A stretch of 64,000 bases of DNA, taken from assembly GCA_030248215.1 (NCBI GenBank), contig JASANG010003388.1, forward strand, positions 62,001-126,000, given 5' to 3'. Shown here piece by piece: positions 1 to 11,646 of this stretch; positions within the stretch are counted from its first letter, which is position 1; every line of letters starts with the position of its first letter. Below the pieces are notes generated by a model, which was not told where the DNA came from, searched no databases, and saw nothing but the letters and a program-made list of their open reading frames with translations. This DNA comes from Enoplolaimus lenunculus (lineage: Eukaryota > Nematoda > Enoplea > Enoplida > Thoracostomopsidae). A program made the position numbers and the translations under genes.

Positions 1-123
1 TCCAATTTGACTCACTGAGTCGCACGTTTGACTCTGGCGGAGTCGAATTTGACTCAGTTTGTGTAGTCCCGTAGAGCCTGTTTCGGAGAGAGTCAGTTTG
101 ACTCATCAGTTTTTGCAGTGTAT
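1..123. mobile_element. Family C TA-MITE, right part, cut by window start
   Basis: The sequence ends in TTTTTGCAGTGTA, the right terminus shared by all family C copies, and contains repeated GACTCA/GAGTCA words. The left end lies outside the window. Family C ends (CACTGCAAAAA) flanked by TA fit a Tc1/mariner-type non-autonomous element; that class assignment is inferred. Confidence 0.75.
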
Positions 124-680
124 ATACAAGGCAAAAATAATGATTTCTGTCTTAAGATACGCCAGGACCATAGCCGGCCAAGATTTCACTTCAGTAGGGT
201 GTAACTCTGATCGACATCTTTATTGTGAGGGTAGTAAAAGACTTTTTTCCTATCCCTCCGGAAATGTCGGGAGTGGGGAGTGTGTATCTCATATATACCC
301 CCAAGGAACTCTTAAAGTGCTAACTCAAGCCAGTAAAAGAAATGTTATTTGTTTTAACTCAAAATCTTTTTCTATTGTTTGTGCTTTGTTTTGGTTTCTA
401 ACAAATTTTACATTGGCAAAAATAAGCACTGTTCTTATACTAATTATATGCGTATTTTGGGCAGCGTTCCAGCATATATTAACTTGTAACATGAGCACTC
501 GTTGTTCAAATTCAATACGTTTCACAACAACATCTCAAACAGACACCGATTTTTACCGGAAACTGATATATTTGAGTCCATAATTTTATGGTTGAAAATC
601 TGAATCAATTGTTCATGTTATGATCTATGGATATGCGAGTCATTATCGAATTTAGAAATTTCTGCCGACGCAATTTTTGG
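124..680. other. Intergenic, one family I-like fragment only
   Basis: No gene is supported. Around 446-482 is a fragment (GCGTATTTTGGGCAGCG, then TTCCAGC) of the dispersed hairpin unit called family I. A 174-codon open frame across this stretch has no domain and no splice context, and looks like chance. Confidence 0.5.
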
Positions 681-1112
681 TACTGTAGTGACCCAAATAA
701 GAGGGCGTAATAAGAGGGGAACGTTCCCCAGGAGTCCGTATCCCTAATAAAGGTCCGTAAGCGGATTGAGTCTCACAACCCTAACTGGAGTCCATAAATG
801 TCAATTGTGCCTAATTGTAGTGCATAAATAACTCCAGGCCCAAATAAAGTTGATTTCGAAACTTTGAAACATGCTTAAGATTTAAAAGTACATACCAAAG
901 TATAACCTTGCATTATCGCTCAAGGTTTTGATAAAAGACAAATAAACGTTTCAAGTAATTCACCGGATAGTTGCAATACCGGACATATATAGGTAACGAA
1001 GGGCGCCGGAGGGCGGGTTAAAATAAATGACAATCCGTAACCGAATAATAGGAGGTACCCTCTGGAGAGGCCAAATAAATATCAGTCCCCCCTTATTCGG
1101 GTCACTACAGTA
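681..1112. mobile_element. Family F MITE, full length
   Basis: It begins TACTGTAGTGACCC and ends GGGTCACTACAGTA, giving terminal inverted repeats of CTGTAGTGACCC flanked by TA. The interior has no coding potential. Related copies lie at 22675, 40752 and 47002. Confidence 0.75.
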
Positions 1113-1419
1113 ATAGAGACCGGTGCGATTCCTCTTGAGCGGGCATGACCTGCGTATCCGTCAGGTAAACCAGTGAGGTTGACTCAAAACAACTCGCAAA
1201 TATAAATAGCTCGAAAATACTAGAAAATCAGTGTAAATCAAATAAGTTAGGATACCTTCATGTGTGCTTTCATGTATTCATATTTTACCTAAACATAAGC
1301 TTTCGGACAATTTTCACCTGTACTTGCTTTAGCTGTTTGTTGTAACTTGAGATCTTTTCGACAGGAAGGTTACTTACCACGAAGCCATGACAATTTTGGG
1401 CCGAGACCGCGCAGTTATA

Positions 1420-1842
1420 GTCAGACCAAGAGTGAATAATCGCTATTTTACAAGAGTGTGCAACTGGGCAATCGCTATTTTACAAGAGTGTGCAACTGGG
1501 CAATCGCTATTTTACAAGAGTGTGCAACTGGGCAATCGCTATTTTACAAGAGTGTGCAACTGGGCACATTCTGCGTAGAGAACAATGTACCTGGCACACG
1601 TTGCGTTTTTGGCCTACTCCCCTTTATTTAGAGGGGGGTGCAGCCGGTGCGAACCATGGCATTTTATGTGTGCGGCGTCAAACATGCTCCTGTTATAGTT
1701 TAATTTAGGGGTTTTCAAGCTATAGCGACCCTCCCTCTAAAAGAGGAAGAGTCGGCTAAAAACGCAACGCCCGGTGGTACATTTTGTACCATGGGAACCT
1801 CAAAAGTTGCACACTCTTGTATCGTGTACTCTTAGTCCGACC
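1420..1842. mobile_element. Family G MITE with internal tandem repeat
   Basis: The ends carry inverted AGAGTGTGCAAC/GTTGCACACTCT blocks and outer GTCAGACC/GTCCGACC words. The family core (CACACGTTGCGTTTTT, then a C-rich and G-rich inverted pair) is in the middle. Diverged or partial copies occur near 17905, 34250 and 39510. Confidence 0.6.
1438..1565. repeat. Four 32-bp tandem repeats
   Basis: Four essentially identical 32-bp units, each containing CGCTATTTTACAAGAG then TGTGCAACTGGGC, sit at the left end of the family G element. They look like a local amplification of its terminal region. Confidence 0.9.
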
Positions 1843-2127
1843 AATATACATATAGTTTGTGTCTAATTAAGTTAGTGTCAGCTAACATTTAGGTATTATA
1901 ACAGAAATAAATTTGTTTCAAATTCATTTGTTACCTGTTGCCAAGTCTGTTTGGCTTGGCAATGAACCTAAAAACATTGAAACTTGAAACCTTTGGTTCT
2001 TTCCGTTTTTATGATTGCTAAGAACGTGGATTTTAACCGCAATTAAAAGTTTTCTTAAACTTCAACAAACGATGCTAATTCTGATGAATTTAAGGCGTAT
2101 TTACAGCAAAATTTAGTCTCTACATTT
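1843..2127. other. No feature seen
   Basis: AT-rich sequence between two transposons, without recognisable coding, RNA or repeat structure. Confidence 0.4.
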
Positions 2128-2384
2128 TTAACCATTTAACTCATAGAGTATACAATGAGCAACTAAATACGAGTAATATACGAGCAACACAGACACTGTG
2201 AGCAGTGTATATATGTGCGGTGCAAAATATTGACAAGTCGTGACAACCCCCTCGGGCTCGAACGTCAACCTCCTATAGCTGAGTGGTCATAGTAAACGCC
2301 TCCCACGCGAGAGACTGTGTATCGAATCTTACGTTGAAATTACATCTCATATGAAATAGAAAATATTCATGTGAGAAAGGGTTA
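2128..2384 (+). mobile_element. Family B TTAA-flanked MITE with tRNA-like core, diverged
   Basis: It starts TTAACCATTTAACTC and ends GTGAGAAAGGGTTA, matching the family B ends with some decay. In the middle is TAGCTGAGTGG (A-box-like), and about 33 bp further a weakened B box (TATCGAATCT). Confidence 0.65.
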
Positions 2385-2986
2385 GAAAAAGCATATAAGC
2401 TTTGTCAAACCATATATAGCATCATATTTATAAATTGAGATGAAGGATCTACAGCGGAATCAATAAATCACGCTTTATAGTACCAAAAGGTCAGCATTGA
2501 GGTACCTCCTAAAATGACTCTCAACTTATGTTCGATCAGATTAATAATTGAATTATTATTTATCTGAACGGCATGAGCCATGCAGATCAGATTGGTGCTA
2601 CAGTCAATTATAACTGATGTCGTGGGATCTTACAGGGACTTAGGCTTATGACCCGGGTGGAAGCTGGCGAGGCGGACACTCGGCCGTTTTGTTTCATCTC
2701 AGCCAATGCATATTTTGATCCGTTTTGCATACACCTTTGACTTGTTTTTCTGTCATCTGAAAGTGTAAATTGAAACATATTTATTGTATATTAAAAGTTG
2801 CAAATATTAATGTTTGCATAATTTAGCAAAAATTGCAACTTTTAGCAAACACAACAACGTTAGAAATGCAAGCTATTGCGTGCAGGGCACTGCAGCCTAT
2901 CGCTGTACATCGCTTTTAACGCTGAAAACAATTTTTTACACTCCTTCAAATGTGAAGCATTATTCGTCTTCTTACCACGGTCGAAG
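2385..2986. other. No gene seen
   Basis: Low-complexity intergenic DNA with no supported element. A short open frame near 2814 has no supporting feature. Confidence 0.35.
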
Positions 2987-3150
2987 GCAAGTCGCCAGCT
3001 CACTTTGCTAGGGGGCTAAAAATTTATCAGGAGGGGCCTTCAAGGATTTTTGATGGCTTGCAAGCAAAATTGAAAACTTTCTAGGGGGGCCAAAATTTTT
3101 TCAGGGGGCTCCGCCCCCTAGCCCTTTCCCCCTTGGCTACGGGCCCGCAC
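2987..3150. mobile_element. Family J short element
   Basis: It has CTTTGCTAGGGGGC near the left end, G-run/AAAATTTTTTCAGGGGG in the middle and CCCCCTTGGCTACGGGCC at the right, an imperfect inverted repeat (GGCCxGTAGCCA). Related copies are at 37654 and 50374. The hAT-like class is a guess. Confidence 0.5.
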
Positions 3151-3453
3151 GGTCGCAGCCAAGATTTCAATTCGGATGAGTGTATAACAAACATTTAAAG
3201 TTTTTTTGCAAGCAAGCATAGCAAATGAGAAAATTAAGCAAACCTGTTGAAATGCCCCCGGTTCGGTATTTTTGAACAATTTCTGGACGTGATATCTGCC
3301 CCCTATCCGCGTTGTATACGTCTCGACCGTGTTGTCTTCCATATTGACTTTTTTTCTGTCAAATTTGCACAATTATTGTCATTTTTTTCGATTTTAAGAG
3401 GTTTGTGGACGCTTTATTTCAAATATTGCAAAATAGTCAGATATCAATATTTT

Positions 3454-3653
3454 GGCCCACATTACTAAGAGGCATCCATGTTTCTGGTGGGTCCATAACA
3501 GAGTAGGTTTAGATGCTAAATTACATTTTTTGCTGAGGCTTAGGCTTAGGCTTAGACTTAGGCTTAGGAACACATTCTTGTAATGTTTAGGCTTAGGCTT
3601 AGGCTTAGGAATACGCTTAAACGACTGTTACGCCCCTTAAAGTAACATTGGCC
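3454..3653 (-). mobile_element. Family A2 MITE with TTAGGC array
   Basis: It begins GGCCCACATTACT and ends AAAGTAACATTGGCC. Two short TTAGGC arrays lie inside. It is flanked by a perfect 8-bp duplication, AATATTTT (3446-3453 and 3654-3661), so the element boundaries are firm. Confidence 0.88.
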
Positions 3654-3994
3654 AATATTTTAATAGTTTTCTGGTTAAATTAGCGGTTGCCTCAAGGCAG
3701 AGAGGCAGGGTATTTCGGTATGCAAAATGTTTTTTGGGTTTTCAAAATTGACTGGTTATCATAGCGTTCCTATATCAGCACTCCAGAATAGCAAAGAACA
3801 CAAATTTCGCTCGCAATTGTAAATTTCTTTAATACAACGCAACTGTTCAGGTCATTGTTTGGACGGCTTTCGCTGAGGTGTCGAAAATTTTCGGTGGCCA
3901 GATTTCGGGTTTATAATGGTAGCGTAGTTAAGGACGCTTCGTGTTACGGCAAAAGATCGGTGTCTGTTTCTGGTGCAGAAATGACGGAAATTGT

Positions 3995-4202
3995 GGCTAA
4001 TGTAAAGTACAGGGGCGGAACAGTATTATAAGCATATTCCTAAGTCTAAGCCTAAACCTAATTCCAAGCGTAAACGAAAGATGGAGCATATTTCTAAGCC
4101 TAAGCCTAAAACCTACGCCCCGCCAAAAATTAGTCTAAAGCTTAATCATATTATTTTCTAGTCCCACAGAAAAACGTTCCGACCCTGATCTTTAACTGGG
4201 CC
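3995..4202 (+). mobile_element. Family A1 MITE
   Basis: It starts GGCTAATGTAAAG with AGGGGCGGAACAGTATTATAAGC, and ends ACGTTCCGACCCTGATC...GGGCC. CCTAAG hexamers lie just inside the left end. A perfect 8-bp duplication GAAATTGT is at 3987-3994 and 4203-4210. Confidence 0.9.
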
Positions 4203-5104
4203 GAAATTGTGTTGATTCTATGCTTATATTAGTTGTAAATTTACTCATCATTAAACGACACAACTTTCGCAAATTCTTAACAATTTTGCGTGCATCTGCA
4301 ATATTTTCCGCATAAAAGTGTCAAAATGACCATCGAATATTTGCATACCTCAATTGTATTTGCAAAAATCTGAAGTGTCTGGTACACTAATTGAAACTAA
4401 ATATCCGTTTTCCGTTTCCGTTATTTTTACTACTTGGTTCTTCCACTTTTCATGTTATCAATGTAGTTTGTACTGGCAGATTGGAAGTACCAAAATTTAC
4501 GGGTTGGCAATCGAATCACAAAGTTCAACAATGAAAGATTCTGCCCCTTAAAAACGACCCCTCAATTTTACCAAAGAACCAGCTTAACTTTGATCGATAT
4601 TTCGCCAGGCGTAAGGTATTGGAACTAAATCTCTATTGAAATACCCAATGGGAACCGTCTACGGACATTCACATCATAAACACAATTTAAGCTTTAAATC
4701 ATTATTTCAAGGTTAAGTACTAAAAAATCTGGGACCGGCTTGTAGCCCATTCGCCTCCGGCTCCGACACAATTTGTTCACCTCCGGCTGTGGTTCCGGTT
4801 CCGGTAAAATTTTCATCTCCTGTTGTACGCTGCTTTATATATATAATTTAAATAATACTAGTATAGTAAATAGATATATTTCTAAGCAGTTTTGTGACTT
4901 TCTATTGGTCTGCCATATGTTTTTAGTAGCAGCGTTCTAATTTTACGATCTGTACACTGTGTGTAAAGGCCGATTTTTAGCTAAGTCATTGTGTTAGCTT
5001 TAGTAATTTTTTATATTTCGATATACTAATTTGTTTGCTTTTTTCAATTTTTTTTCGCGATTTGAGAGTTGGTTTTAATTAATGTTGCGCTAAACTGTTA
5101 TTAT
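4203..5104. other. Intergenic with hexamer-element fragments
   Basis: Around 4400-4430 are CCGTTT/CCGTTTCCG words, and around 4735-4830 CCTCCGGCTCCG and GGTTCCGG words. Both are characteristic of family H elements but lack recognisable paired ends. No gene is supported. Confidence 0.4.
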
Positions 5105-5350
5105 ACTGCACAAAAATGGTGAGTCACATTGAGTTTCTCCGAAATAGGCTTTTTCGGACTACACAAACTGAGTCAATATTCGACTCCGCCAGAGTCAAAC
5201 GTGTGAGTTAGTGAATCGAATTTGACTCAAAGTCAAATGCTTAGGAAGCCCACATTTGATTCTGACGGAGTCGAATTTCACTCACTTTGTGTAGTCCGGA
5301 AAAGCCTATTTTAGAGAGAACCAATTTGACTCACCATTTTTTGCAGTGTA
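5105..5350. mobile_element. Family C TA-MITE, full length
   Basis: It starts ACTGCACAAAAATGGTGAGTC and ends GACTCACCATTTTTTGCAGTG plus TA. The interior is a long imperfect palindrome of GACTC/GAGTC words. It carries several TGASTCA (AP-1-type) heptamers. Confidence 0.8.
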
Positions 5351-5529
5351 GATACAAAACTTTAATACAAGGTTTAGCGAAGGGAATGGCACATGTTGAT
5401 AGTGAAAGAATGTAACTCAAAGGCGAATGACAAACATGTTACTATGGCCGCAATCTATTTTTCGGCTGTGTCCTAAATTCAATCTCCTAACCCTAAGCCG
5501 AATATTGAACCTAAACAACTCAGTCTTTC

Positions 5530-5676
5530 ATTGCAAAAAATGGTGAGTCAAATTGACTTTCTGTCGCTCAGTGAGTCGAATTTGACTCTGGCAGAGTCGA
5601 ATTTGACTCACATTGTGTAGTCCCGAAAAACCTATTTCGGAGAGAGTCAATTTAACTCACCACATTTTGCAGTGTA
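5530..5676. mobile_element. Family C TA-MITE, shortened copy
   Basis: It has the family ends ATTGCAAAAAATGGTGAGTC and TTTTGCAGTGTA with about half of the usual central palindrome missing. Confidence 0.75.
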
Positions 5677-5763
5677 AAGTGCAACGGCCGTCTTGTCTTC
5701 GACATGCCGCAATAATTAACATAGGTTAATAGAAGGATACGTTACCAATGACTCTGATAAAAT

Positions 5764-5927
5764 TAACCAATGTATAGAAGAAGGCTGTAACAGTAGTATA
5801 AGCAAATTGCTAAGCAAGCCTAAGCTTAAACCTTAGCCTAAGTCTAAGCTAAAACAGTGTTCGAAGCTTAATCCGACGCTGTCGCAGGTCCGCGAAAACC
5901 GGTCCGTCTCTGATCTTTACATGGGCC
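5764..5927 (+). mobile_element. Family A3-like MITE, degenerate
   Basis: The left end AACCAATGTATAGAAGAAGG, then GTAACAGTAGTATAAGC, and right end TGATCTTTACATGGGCC resemble A3/A1 ends. A few CCTAAG-like hexamers remain. No clear target duplication was found. Confidence 0.55.
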
Positions 5928-6290
5928 AACATTTAATAACTAAAATTGCTCAGATCTTAAAGTGTCTGGCATCATTGAACTGGAAACACGTTTATAAGCA
6001 TTTTAACGCAACATTGAACTGCCGTGTTCGTCTTAGACTTTTCGTTGCAATTAGTCGAATATTGTTTTAGGTGCCTATGGCATTACAGAAATAACTGAAC
6101 GTTTTCAAGACCGTTTTTAGCCTAAACCAAGAGTTGAACTAAAGTTAATTTAGTGGTTGCTATTTTGAACTCAATGGGGCAAACGGGTGAAATTTGGTCA
6201 ATATCATTGGTTAAAGATCAGCAAAGTTATGAGTGTGTTTATAGCCAAGCGGACCTGTCGTGATCATAATTTGAGTGTGTGAAATGTGTA

Positions 6291-6525
6291 GGCCAATGGT
6301 AAGAACAGAGGCGGAACAGTATTATAAGCATATTCCTAAGCCAAAGCCTAAGCCTAAGCGTAAACGTAAGAATGAGCACACTCCTAAGCATAAGCCTAAG
6401 CGTAAGCGTAAGAATGAGCATATTCCTCAGCCTAAGCCTAAGCAAAACAAAAAATTAGTCTACAAATTAAGTTTACTCTATTGCAGTCCCACAGAAAAAC
6501 GTTCCGCACCTGATCTTTACATGGT
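6291..6525 (+). mobile_element. Family A1 MITE
   Basis: GGCCAATGGTAAGAACAGAG at the left and GTTCCGCACCTGATCTTTAC at the right enclose two blocks of CCTAAG/CGTAAG hexamers separated by an AATGAGCA-type spacer. The flanks AAATGTGT and AAATGTCT may be a decayed 8-bp duplication. Confidence 0.8.
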
Positions 6526-7263
6526 AAAATGTCTACAATCGCGAACATTTGATTCACCTGTTTAGTTAAGAAATTTATGTCAGTGTAAACTCAGCAATAG
6601 AAGCACAGACCTAAACCTGATTTCTTGCAATGTAGCTTAATTTGGCAAACACAACGGCTTACTGAAATGATCTGGCTTGTGAAGCGCCGGAGCAGCCACC
6701 CCCCAATCCCCCCATTTGGGGGGCCCTACCCTAACCGGTTGAAACAAAACCCGCTTAAGTTTTAAAATGCGTCTGGCTTCTAGCTTGCTTCGCTCACGAG
6801 TTTGTGGGCCCCCAGCCTAGAATTTGGGGGAAGCCACCACCCCTGCCTGCTTCGGCACTGGCCTAATGATTTATAAAACCTACACAAATTAAGTAAAATT
6901 TTTGACTTGAACCAAATTTATAAATTTGTATTTTTTTAACATTCTGACCAGCATCGCGTTTACTTAAATGGTTCGTTCTATTTCAACTGGTAATTTTAGC
7001 GTGAAAATAGACATTTGACCGTCGCGCTTAACGATTTTTTATGGCAAAGCTTTTAGTTTGGTTAATATGACAACAGAGCGAGAGTTGAGTTTTGCTACAA
7101 ACCAGCTGTTCGAATCAAAGTTGAAATTCGTTTTCAAAACTCATTTATCGATTTTAGTTATTTGGTTTAAAATTTTAAAGGTTACAGTTGGCCAGTTTCG
7201 AATTTAAACTGGGGAGATCAAAAGTGTACGCAATCCGTCAGACAAGATTTGGTAAAAAATTTC
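6526..7263. other. Intergenic, no gene
   Basis: At about 6665-6865 C-rich and G-rich blocks (CCACCCCCCAATCCCCCC, TTTGGGGGG, CCCCCAGCC, TTTGGGGG) form an imperfect inverted repeat that may be another short element. The remainder is AT-rich with nothing recognised. Confidence 0.35.
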
Positions 7264-7458
7264 GGTCCATGTAAACATCAGGGGCGGAAAGTTTTTCTGT
7301 GGGACTAGACTTGAGTAAGCTTAACCTTTAGACTAATTTGTTTGCTTGGCTTAGGCTGGGCTTAGGCTTAGGCATAGGAATAAACTCATTCTTAGGCTTA
7401 GGTTTAGGCTTAGGAGTATGCTTATAAAACTGTTCCGCCCCTGTTCTTTACATTGGCC
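7264..7458 (-). mobile_element. Family A1 MITE
   Basis: The GGTCCATGTAAACATCAGG and CCTGTTCTTTACATTGGCC ends bracket a TTAGGC array. The flanks AAAATTTC and AAAATTTT are an 8-bp duplication with one mismatch. Confidence 0.82.
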
Positions 7459-7638
7459 AAAATTTTAAAGTCTCATTTGCATGATTTCTATATGATTACC
7501 CCACCATCACAAATTATTTCATGCTTTCGGTTGTACGATGGGGATAAACTGTGCACTTCGCTGCTGTCCTCGTCTCAATTTCATGCGTTTCATAGTCGCC
7601 TGGCACATGGGTATCCTTCACATCTATGGGGTCGAGGT

Positions 7639-7917
7639 TTAACCCTTTCTCACATGAATATTTTCTATTTTCCCTGAGACCTACTTTTATGCTAGGATTC
7701 GAACTCCAGTGACTGGAGTGGTAGGCGTATAGCATCACCACTCAGCTATAGGAGCTTGGCGCTCGAGCCCGAGGGTTCTCTCACATTTTGTGGTGATACA
7801 GTACTATGTATACGTGTTGCAATTGTTAAACACGGTGCGATATATATTATTTAACGTATATACACTGCGCTGAGTATGTAGCCAGAGTGTATTAACCTCA
7901 CTTATAGATTTTTGCCA
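7639..7917 (-). mobile_element. Family B MITE with tRNA-like core, reverse orientation
   Basis: It starts TTAACCCTTTCTCACATG. On the reverse strand it shows TAGCTGAGTGG and GAGTTCGAATCC at tRNA-like spacing. The far end (ATTAACC) is diverged compared with the copies at 47540 and 14979. Confidence 0.65.
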
Positions 7918-8072
7918 TCCAACGAGCGAAAAAAAATCATTTTGGAACCCAAACACCAAATATGCTCATTTTAAGCGTTGTTTTGTACTCGTCTCTCTTG
8001 AAATTTCGGGAAGATATATCACTGTCTTCCTGCATCATGAACCATATACAACGCTAAGCTTAAATTTTCAAT

Positions 8073-8364
8073 ATGCGGCGTTCACAATAGAAAATTTGGC
8101 CTGGCCACAAATGTGTCCTAACCCAAGGTTGTGCCACACGTTGAGGTACAGTGAACACAAAATTGGCGTTGACGTAGGGTTAACACGTGGCAGGGGATGT
8201 CAAAAAAGTGTTGACCCTACCTCAACGAGTGGCACAAACCACTCGTTTAGGTAGGTAGGGTCAACGGAAAATTTAGCGTTGCTGTAGGGTCAACGACCAT
8301 TCGTTAACCCTGGGCTAGGACACATTTCGTGGCCAGGCCAAATTTTATAATGTGAACGCCGCAT
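8073..8364. repeat. Near-perfect long inverted repeat (foldback element)
   Basis: The arms start ATGCGGCGTTCACA and end TGTGAACGCCGCAT. Pairing continues through AAATTTGGCCTGGCCAC and GGACACATTT blocks for most of 290 bp, with inner GTAGGGTCAAC repeats. No second copy is in the window and no coding sequence is present. Confidence 0.85.
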
Positions 8365-9452
8365 TATTACGCATCGCTCTGAGCTTACTACGCACCCATG
8401 GGGTCACCAAAAGGTGAGCCATGCAGCCGGTTCTCTGAGATTTTCAAATCCAAAACTTTAAATTATGATTTTACTCATCAAAATTGTTTTTGATTTTTAA
8501 GCTTGTTTTGCTCGCTAGATTTCTTTCACTACGTACCGCTTTATCGTACGTCCCCACCGTTCTAAATCAGCTGTTATTTGGCTATTGGCTCGTTTTTTCA
8601 GGCTAAATTCTTATCGTCATTCAAACTGAATCAAACCGGAATTCAGCCAGCAATGAAACCTGCTTAAAACAGATAAAATTATAGCAGTTGTTTGTTGCCG
8701 AAACCTTTTTGAAGCCAGAGTGTTTACTATATTAAGCTTTTTTAATAGTTCTTATAACCTCGTAAAGTATATCTGAAAAAATAAATACTAATCCAGAGGC
8801 GATTAGGCATTTTCTGGTTCAATTTTACTCAACTATTGACACAAAAACGGTGGGACTACTCCAAGATACATACTGTACACTTTTTACTAAGGGGGGCTGA
8901 CAAAAATGTAGCTGTATAGTGACAATGAGGCATACCTTTAATAAGAATTAAACTTAGTACAATTTTTTGCTGTTTTCAGTGTTGTTTCTTGCGTTTGGTA
9001 GGAAATCTAAATAAGGACGGGACCAACGAATGCCGTTTTGCTGGACTATTCGTGTCCAAAGCCGGAAAAAATTAATACTGAAATTCAAAGAAGCTAAATT
9101 TTGTTTGCCCGCCCCCCAAGTTACATAATATTCTTGCTGACTCTAATTCTAATAGCTGGCTACGGTCCTGTTTAGTAGTTAAAGAAATAGGTTTAACTCT
9201 ATTTTTTCAGGTTCTCAGACCCTGAAACGTTTAATATTGTTCAAAGGTGAAGGCATTGCTTTTCATTTATTGAAAGGATTTGAATAATCTCATGATTAAT
9301 ACTACAGGAAATCGCATGCATTCGTTTAAGAAGCCATATATACTGTGCAGTAGCTGATTCATATAGCATTTAATAGTTGTAGCAAAGAGATGGCACAGTG
9401 TTCATTGGCCAACTTTACGAATGACGTAAATTTTAAAATTTTGCTTTATATA
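8365..9452. other. Intergenic, no gene seen
   Basis: AT-rich sequence. No exon with splice signals, no RNA gene and no family member was recognised in about 1.1 kb. Confidence 0.35.
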
Positions 9453-9664
9453 GGCCCATGTTACTTAAGGGGACTCCAGGTTTCTGGTGGGTCCATAAAA
9501 CAGTAAGTTTGGATTCTAGATTACATTGTTTTGCTTAGACTTAGGCTTAGGCTTAGGAACACATGTTTGCAACGCTTAGGGTTAATACGTTTAGGTTTAG
9601 GAATACGCTTTTCAACGTTTAGGCTTAGGCTTAGGAATACGCTTAATCTACTGTTACGACCCTT
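9453..9664 (-). mobile_element. Family A2 MITE, right end decayed
   Basis: It opens GGCCCATGTTACTTAAGGGG, contains TTAGGC-type arrays in two blocks, and ends near CTACTGTTACGACCC. The terminal GGCC and duplication on the right are not recognisable. Confidence 0.7.
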
Positions 9665-10045
9665 TTAATACGCTCAAACCTAAAGGTTCGTTCACCATAG
9701 TGAGTTGTTTTGTTTTCAGCAATTTTACTATCATTTCAATATTGAGAAGAAACATTGTTTTCAAATATACTCCTATGAAATTTAACGTTTCTAAATGGCA
9801 GTTGCAATATTTCATCGAAAATCGTTGAAATATAATGAGCAGCGCAGGAACTAAATTTAGTACGTCAGAAATGTGAAAGTTTCAAAAAAAATTACTTCAA
9901 AGCCTCTATTGAATTCACTAATGAGAGAAAATAATCACTATTTTTGTCGTTTTCATATCAAAGGCAAAATGGTCACACGTTCATCCTGTACAGAGATAAA
10001 GTTTAGTTTCTTAGTATTGAAGCTGTATTGGTGAACTTTGGTTGC
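9665..10045. other. No feature seen
   Basis: AT-rich intergenic DNA without recognisable genes or repeat families. Confidence 0.35.
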
Positions 10046-10050
10046 GTATT

Positions 10051-10112
10051 TCATCTATATATTAAAGCTGGAACAGCCCACATACGTATTTTGAGCAGCG
10101 TTCCAACAGGTT
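10051..10112 (+). repeat. Family I hairpin unit
   Basis: TCTATATATTAAAGCTGGAA leads into a hairpin whose arms are GGAAC and GTTCC around CACATACGTATTTTG. The same unit recurs at 10312, 23095, 36331 and 38955. Confidence 0.6.
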
Positions 10113-10311
10113 TTTATTTACGTAACGTATGCAAATTAAGACTGTACGCATTGAGAATACCTATCCTTTCTGATGTGTTTTATGTATCTGCAAAGCACTG
10201 CAGCTTTTCAAAAAACAGTTTTTATTTCGTTCACTAAATATGAGGATCCAGGCAATAATATAGCTTAAGGCTGTAGAAGCCTTAGTCCAGTTGCACATGT
10301 GTGCAACTACG

Positions 10312-10370
10312 TGTACTAGTATATTATTAAAGCTGAAACGCCTTACATACGTATTTTATACACCGTTTAA
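10312..10370 (+). repeat. Family I hairpin unit, diverged
   Basis: AGTATATTATTAAAGCTGAA, followed by ACATACGTATTTTA, matches the start and core of the family I unit. The second hairpin arm is decayed. Confidence 0.45.
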
Positions 10371-11646
10371 ATACAGACACAAGTCTGTTTTGGCCGTTGT
10401 GTATATGTTCTGATAATTAACGCTCATTTTACAAGTTGTAGTTGAAGTGTACATAAGGCATCAGTCGAGCCGTTCACATTTTCAGTGTAATTTTTCTGCA
10501 CGTTTTAAACTTTTGTAATCTTTACTGTAAACCTTGATATACGCATGCTTTATCGTTGATCTTGTAAATATTGCAACCACGTTGACTAGTATAAGTTGCA
10601 TTTTCACCACAATTTACAACTTTAAAGTGTGAAAATATTTACTTTTAGGTTCCGTTTAAGGTTTTATGATTTCGAAACATTAAAATGGTTCGTTTGTACC
10701 CGTCGCAAAAAACCAGGACCTGCTACTGAATAAAAGCCACTGTATGATAGGTGCTACACACATTTAAGAACACAGCACATTAGCTAATTTAGCAGCATTA
10801 AATGGTTCTTGTAAACCACTGAACTAAACTGGTCTACTAGAGATAGGCCATAGTTGCAACGGTGAAGCTGTTATTCCATGTACCAGTTTTAGGCAGGTGT
10901 ACACCGCGATTGGCTAATATTTATGGTTGAGTAACAGTGTTAGCTTGCTAATGTTACTGATAACGAGAAAAAACTTTTGCTGTATTCTAGAAACAGTTAC
11001 GTACCGGTGTCATAAAGAATTGCCCCCCCGCGCCGGATAAAGTGGACCCGGCCTGCTTTTTTCGGCAAAAATATGGAACAATGGACACTGTTTCCAGACA
11101 AAAGTGGCACCTTTTGGAAGGCGCCATTATTATCCAGGGGTCCACTGTTTTAGTACCATCGGGGCCAGTTACGGGAAGTTACCCAACGGTTCTACAGTAT
11201 TTACCGGTATCTCAAATATCTATAGCACCTATCATCAGTTGGCAATACTTGGTGTACATTTTGAATAAATGATGGTTGTTGAAATTGAGATTTAGCTATG
11301 TATTTATTCAGCTATAGCAGTACTGTATCTGGCGATAGGTGCTATACACATTTGAGAATACGAGTTTTTGTTTTACGTTAAAATATAAAACAAAGCCGGC
11401 AAATGTTACTTTGAGATGTTTCTAAGCGTATTCCTAAGTCTAAGCTTAAGCCTCAGCATGAACGATATGTAAACTGAGCTTTAAGCTTGCTTCCCACGTG
11501 GAAACGGAATGCTTTTGAAACTAATCACTTGATTCGCAACGGAATTCCGATTCCGGCTGAAATCCCGGCAAAATTTGTGTTTCGATTCCGACACAATATG
11601 ATTCTGATGCCGGGATTTCAGTAGCGATTTTCGGTTACGTGTGTTT
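10371..11646. other. Intergenic with family D and A fragments
   Basis: Short family D ends occur at 10741-10773 (GATAGGTGCTACACACATTT), about 11222-11245 and 11327-11365. A family A2-like start with CTAAGTCTAAGC words is at 11399-11470. Around 11515-11620 are ATTCCG hexamers. No gene is supported. Confidence 0.45.

Noticed and set aside
59-583. 174-codon plus-strand frame
   Set aside because: It begins inside a family C element, has no recognisable domain, and overlaps a family I fragment.
1438-1565. CRISPR-like array
   Set aside because: The units are contiguous without spacers, and the genome is eukaryotic.
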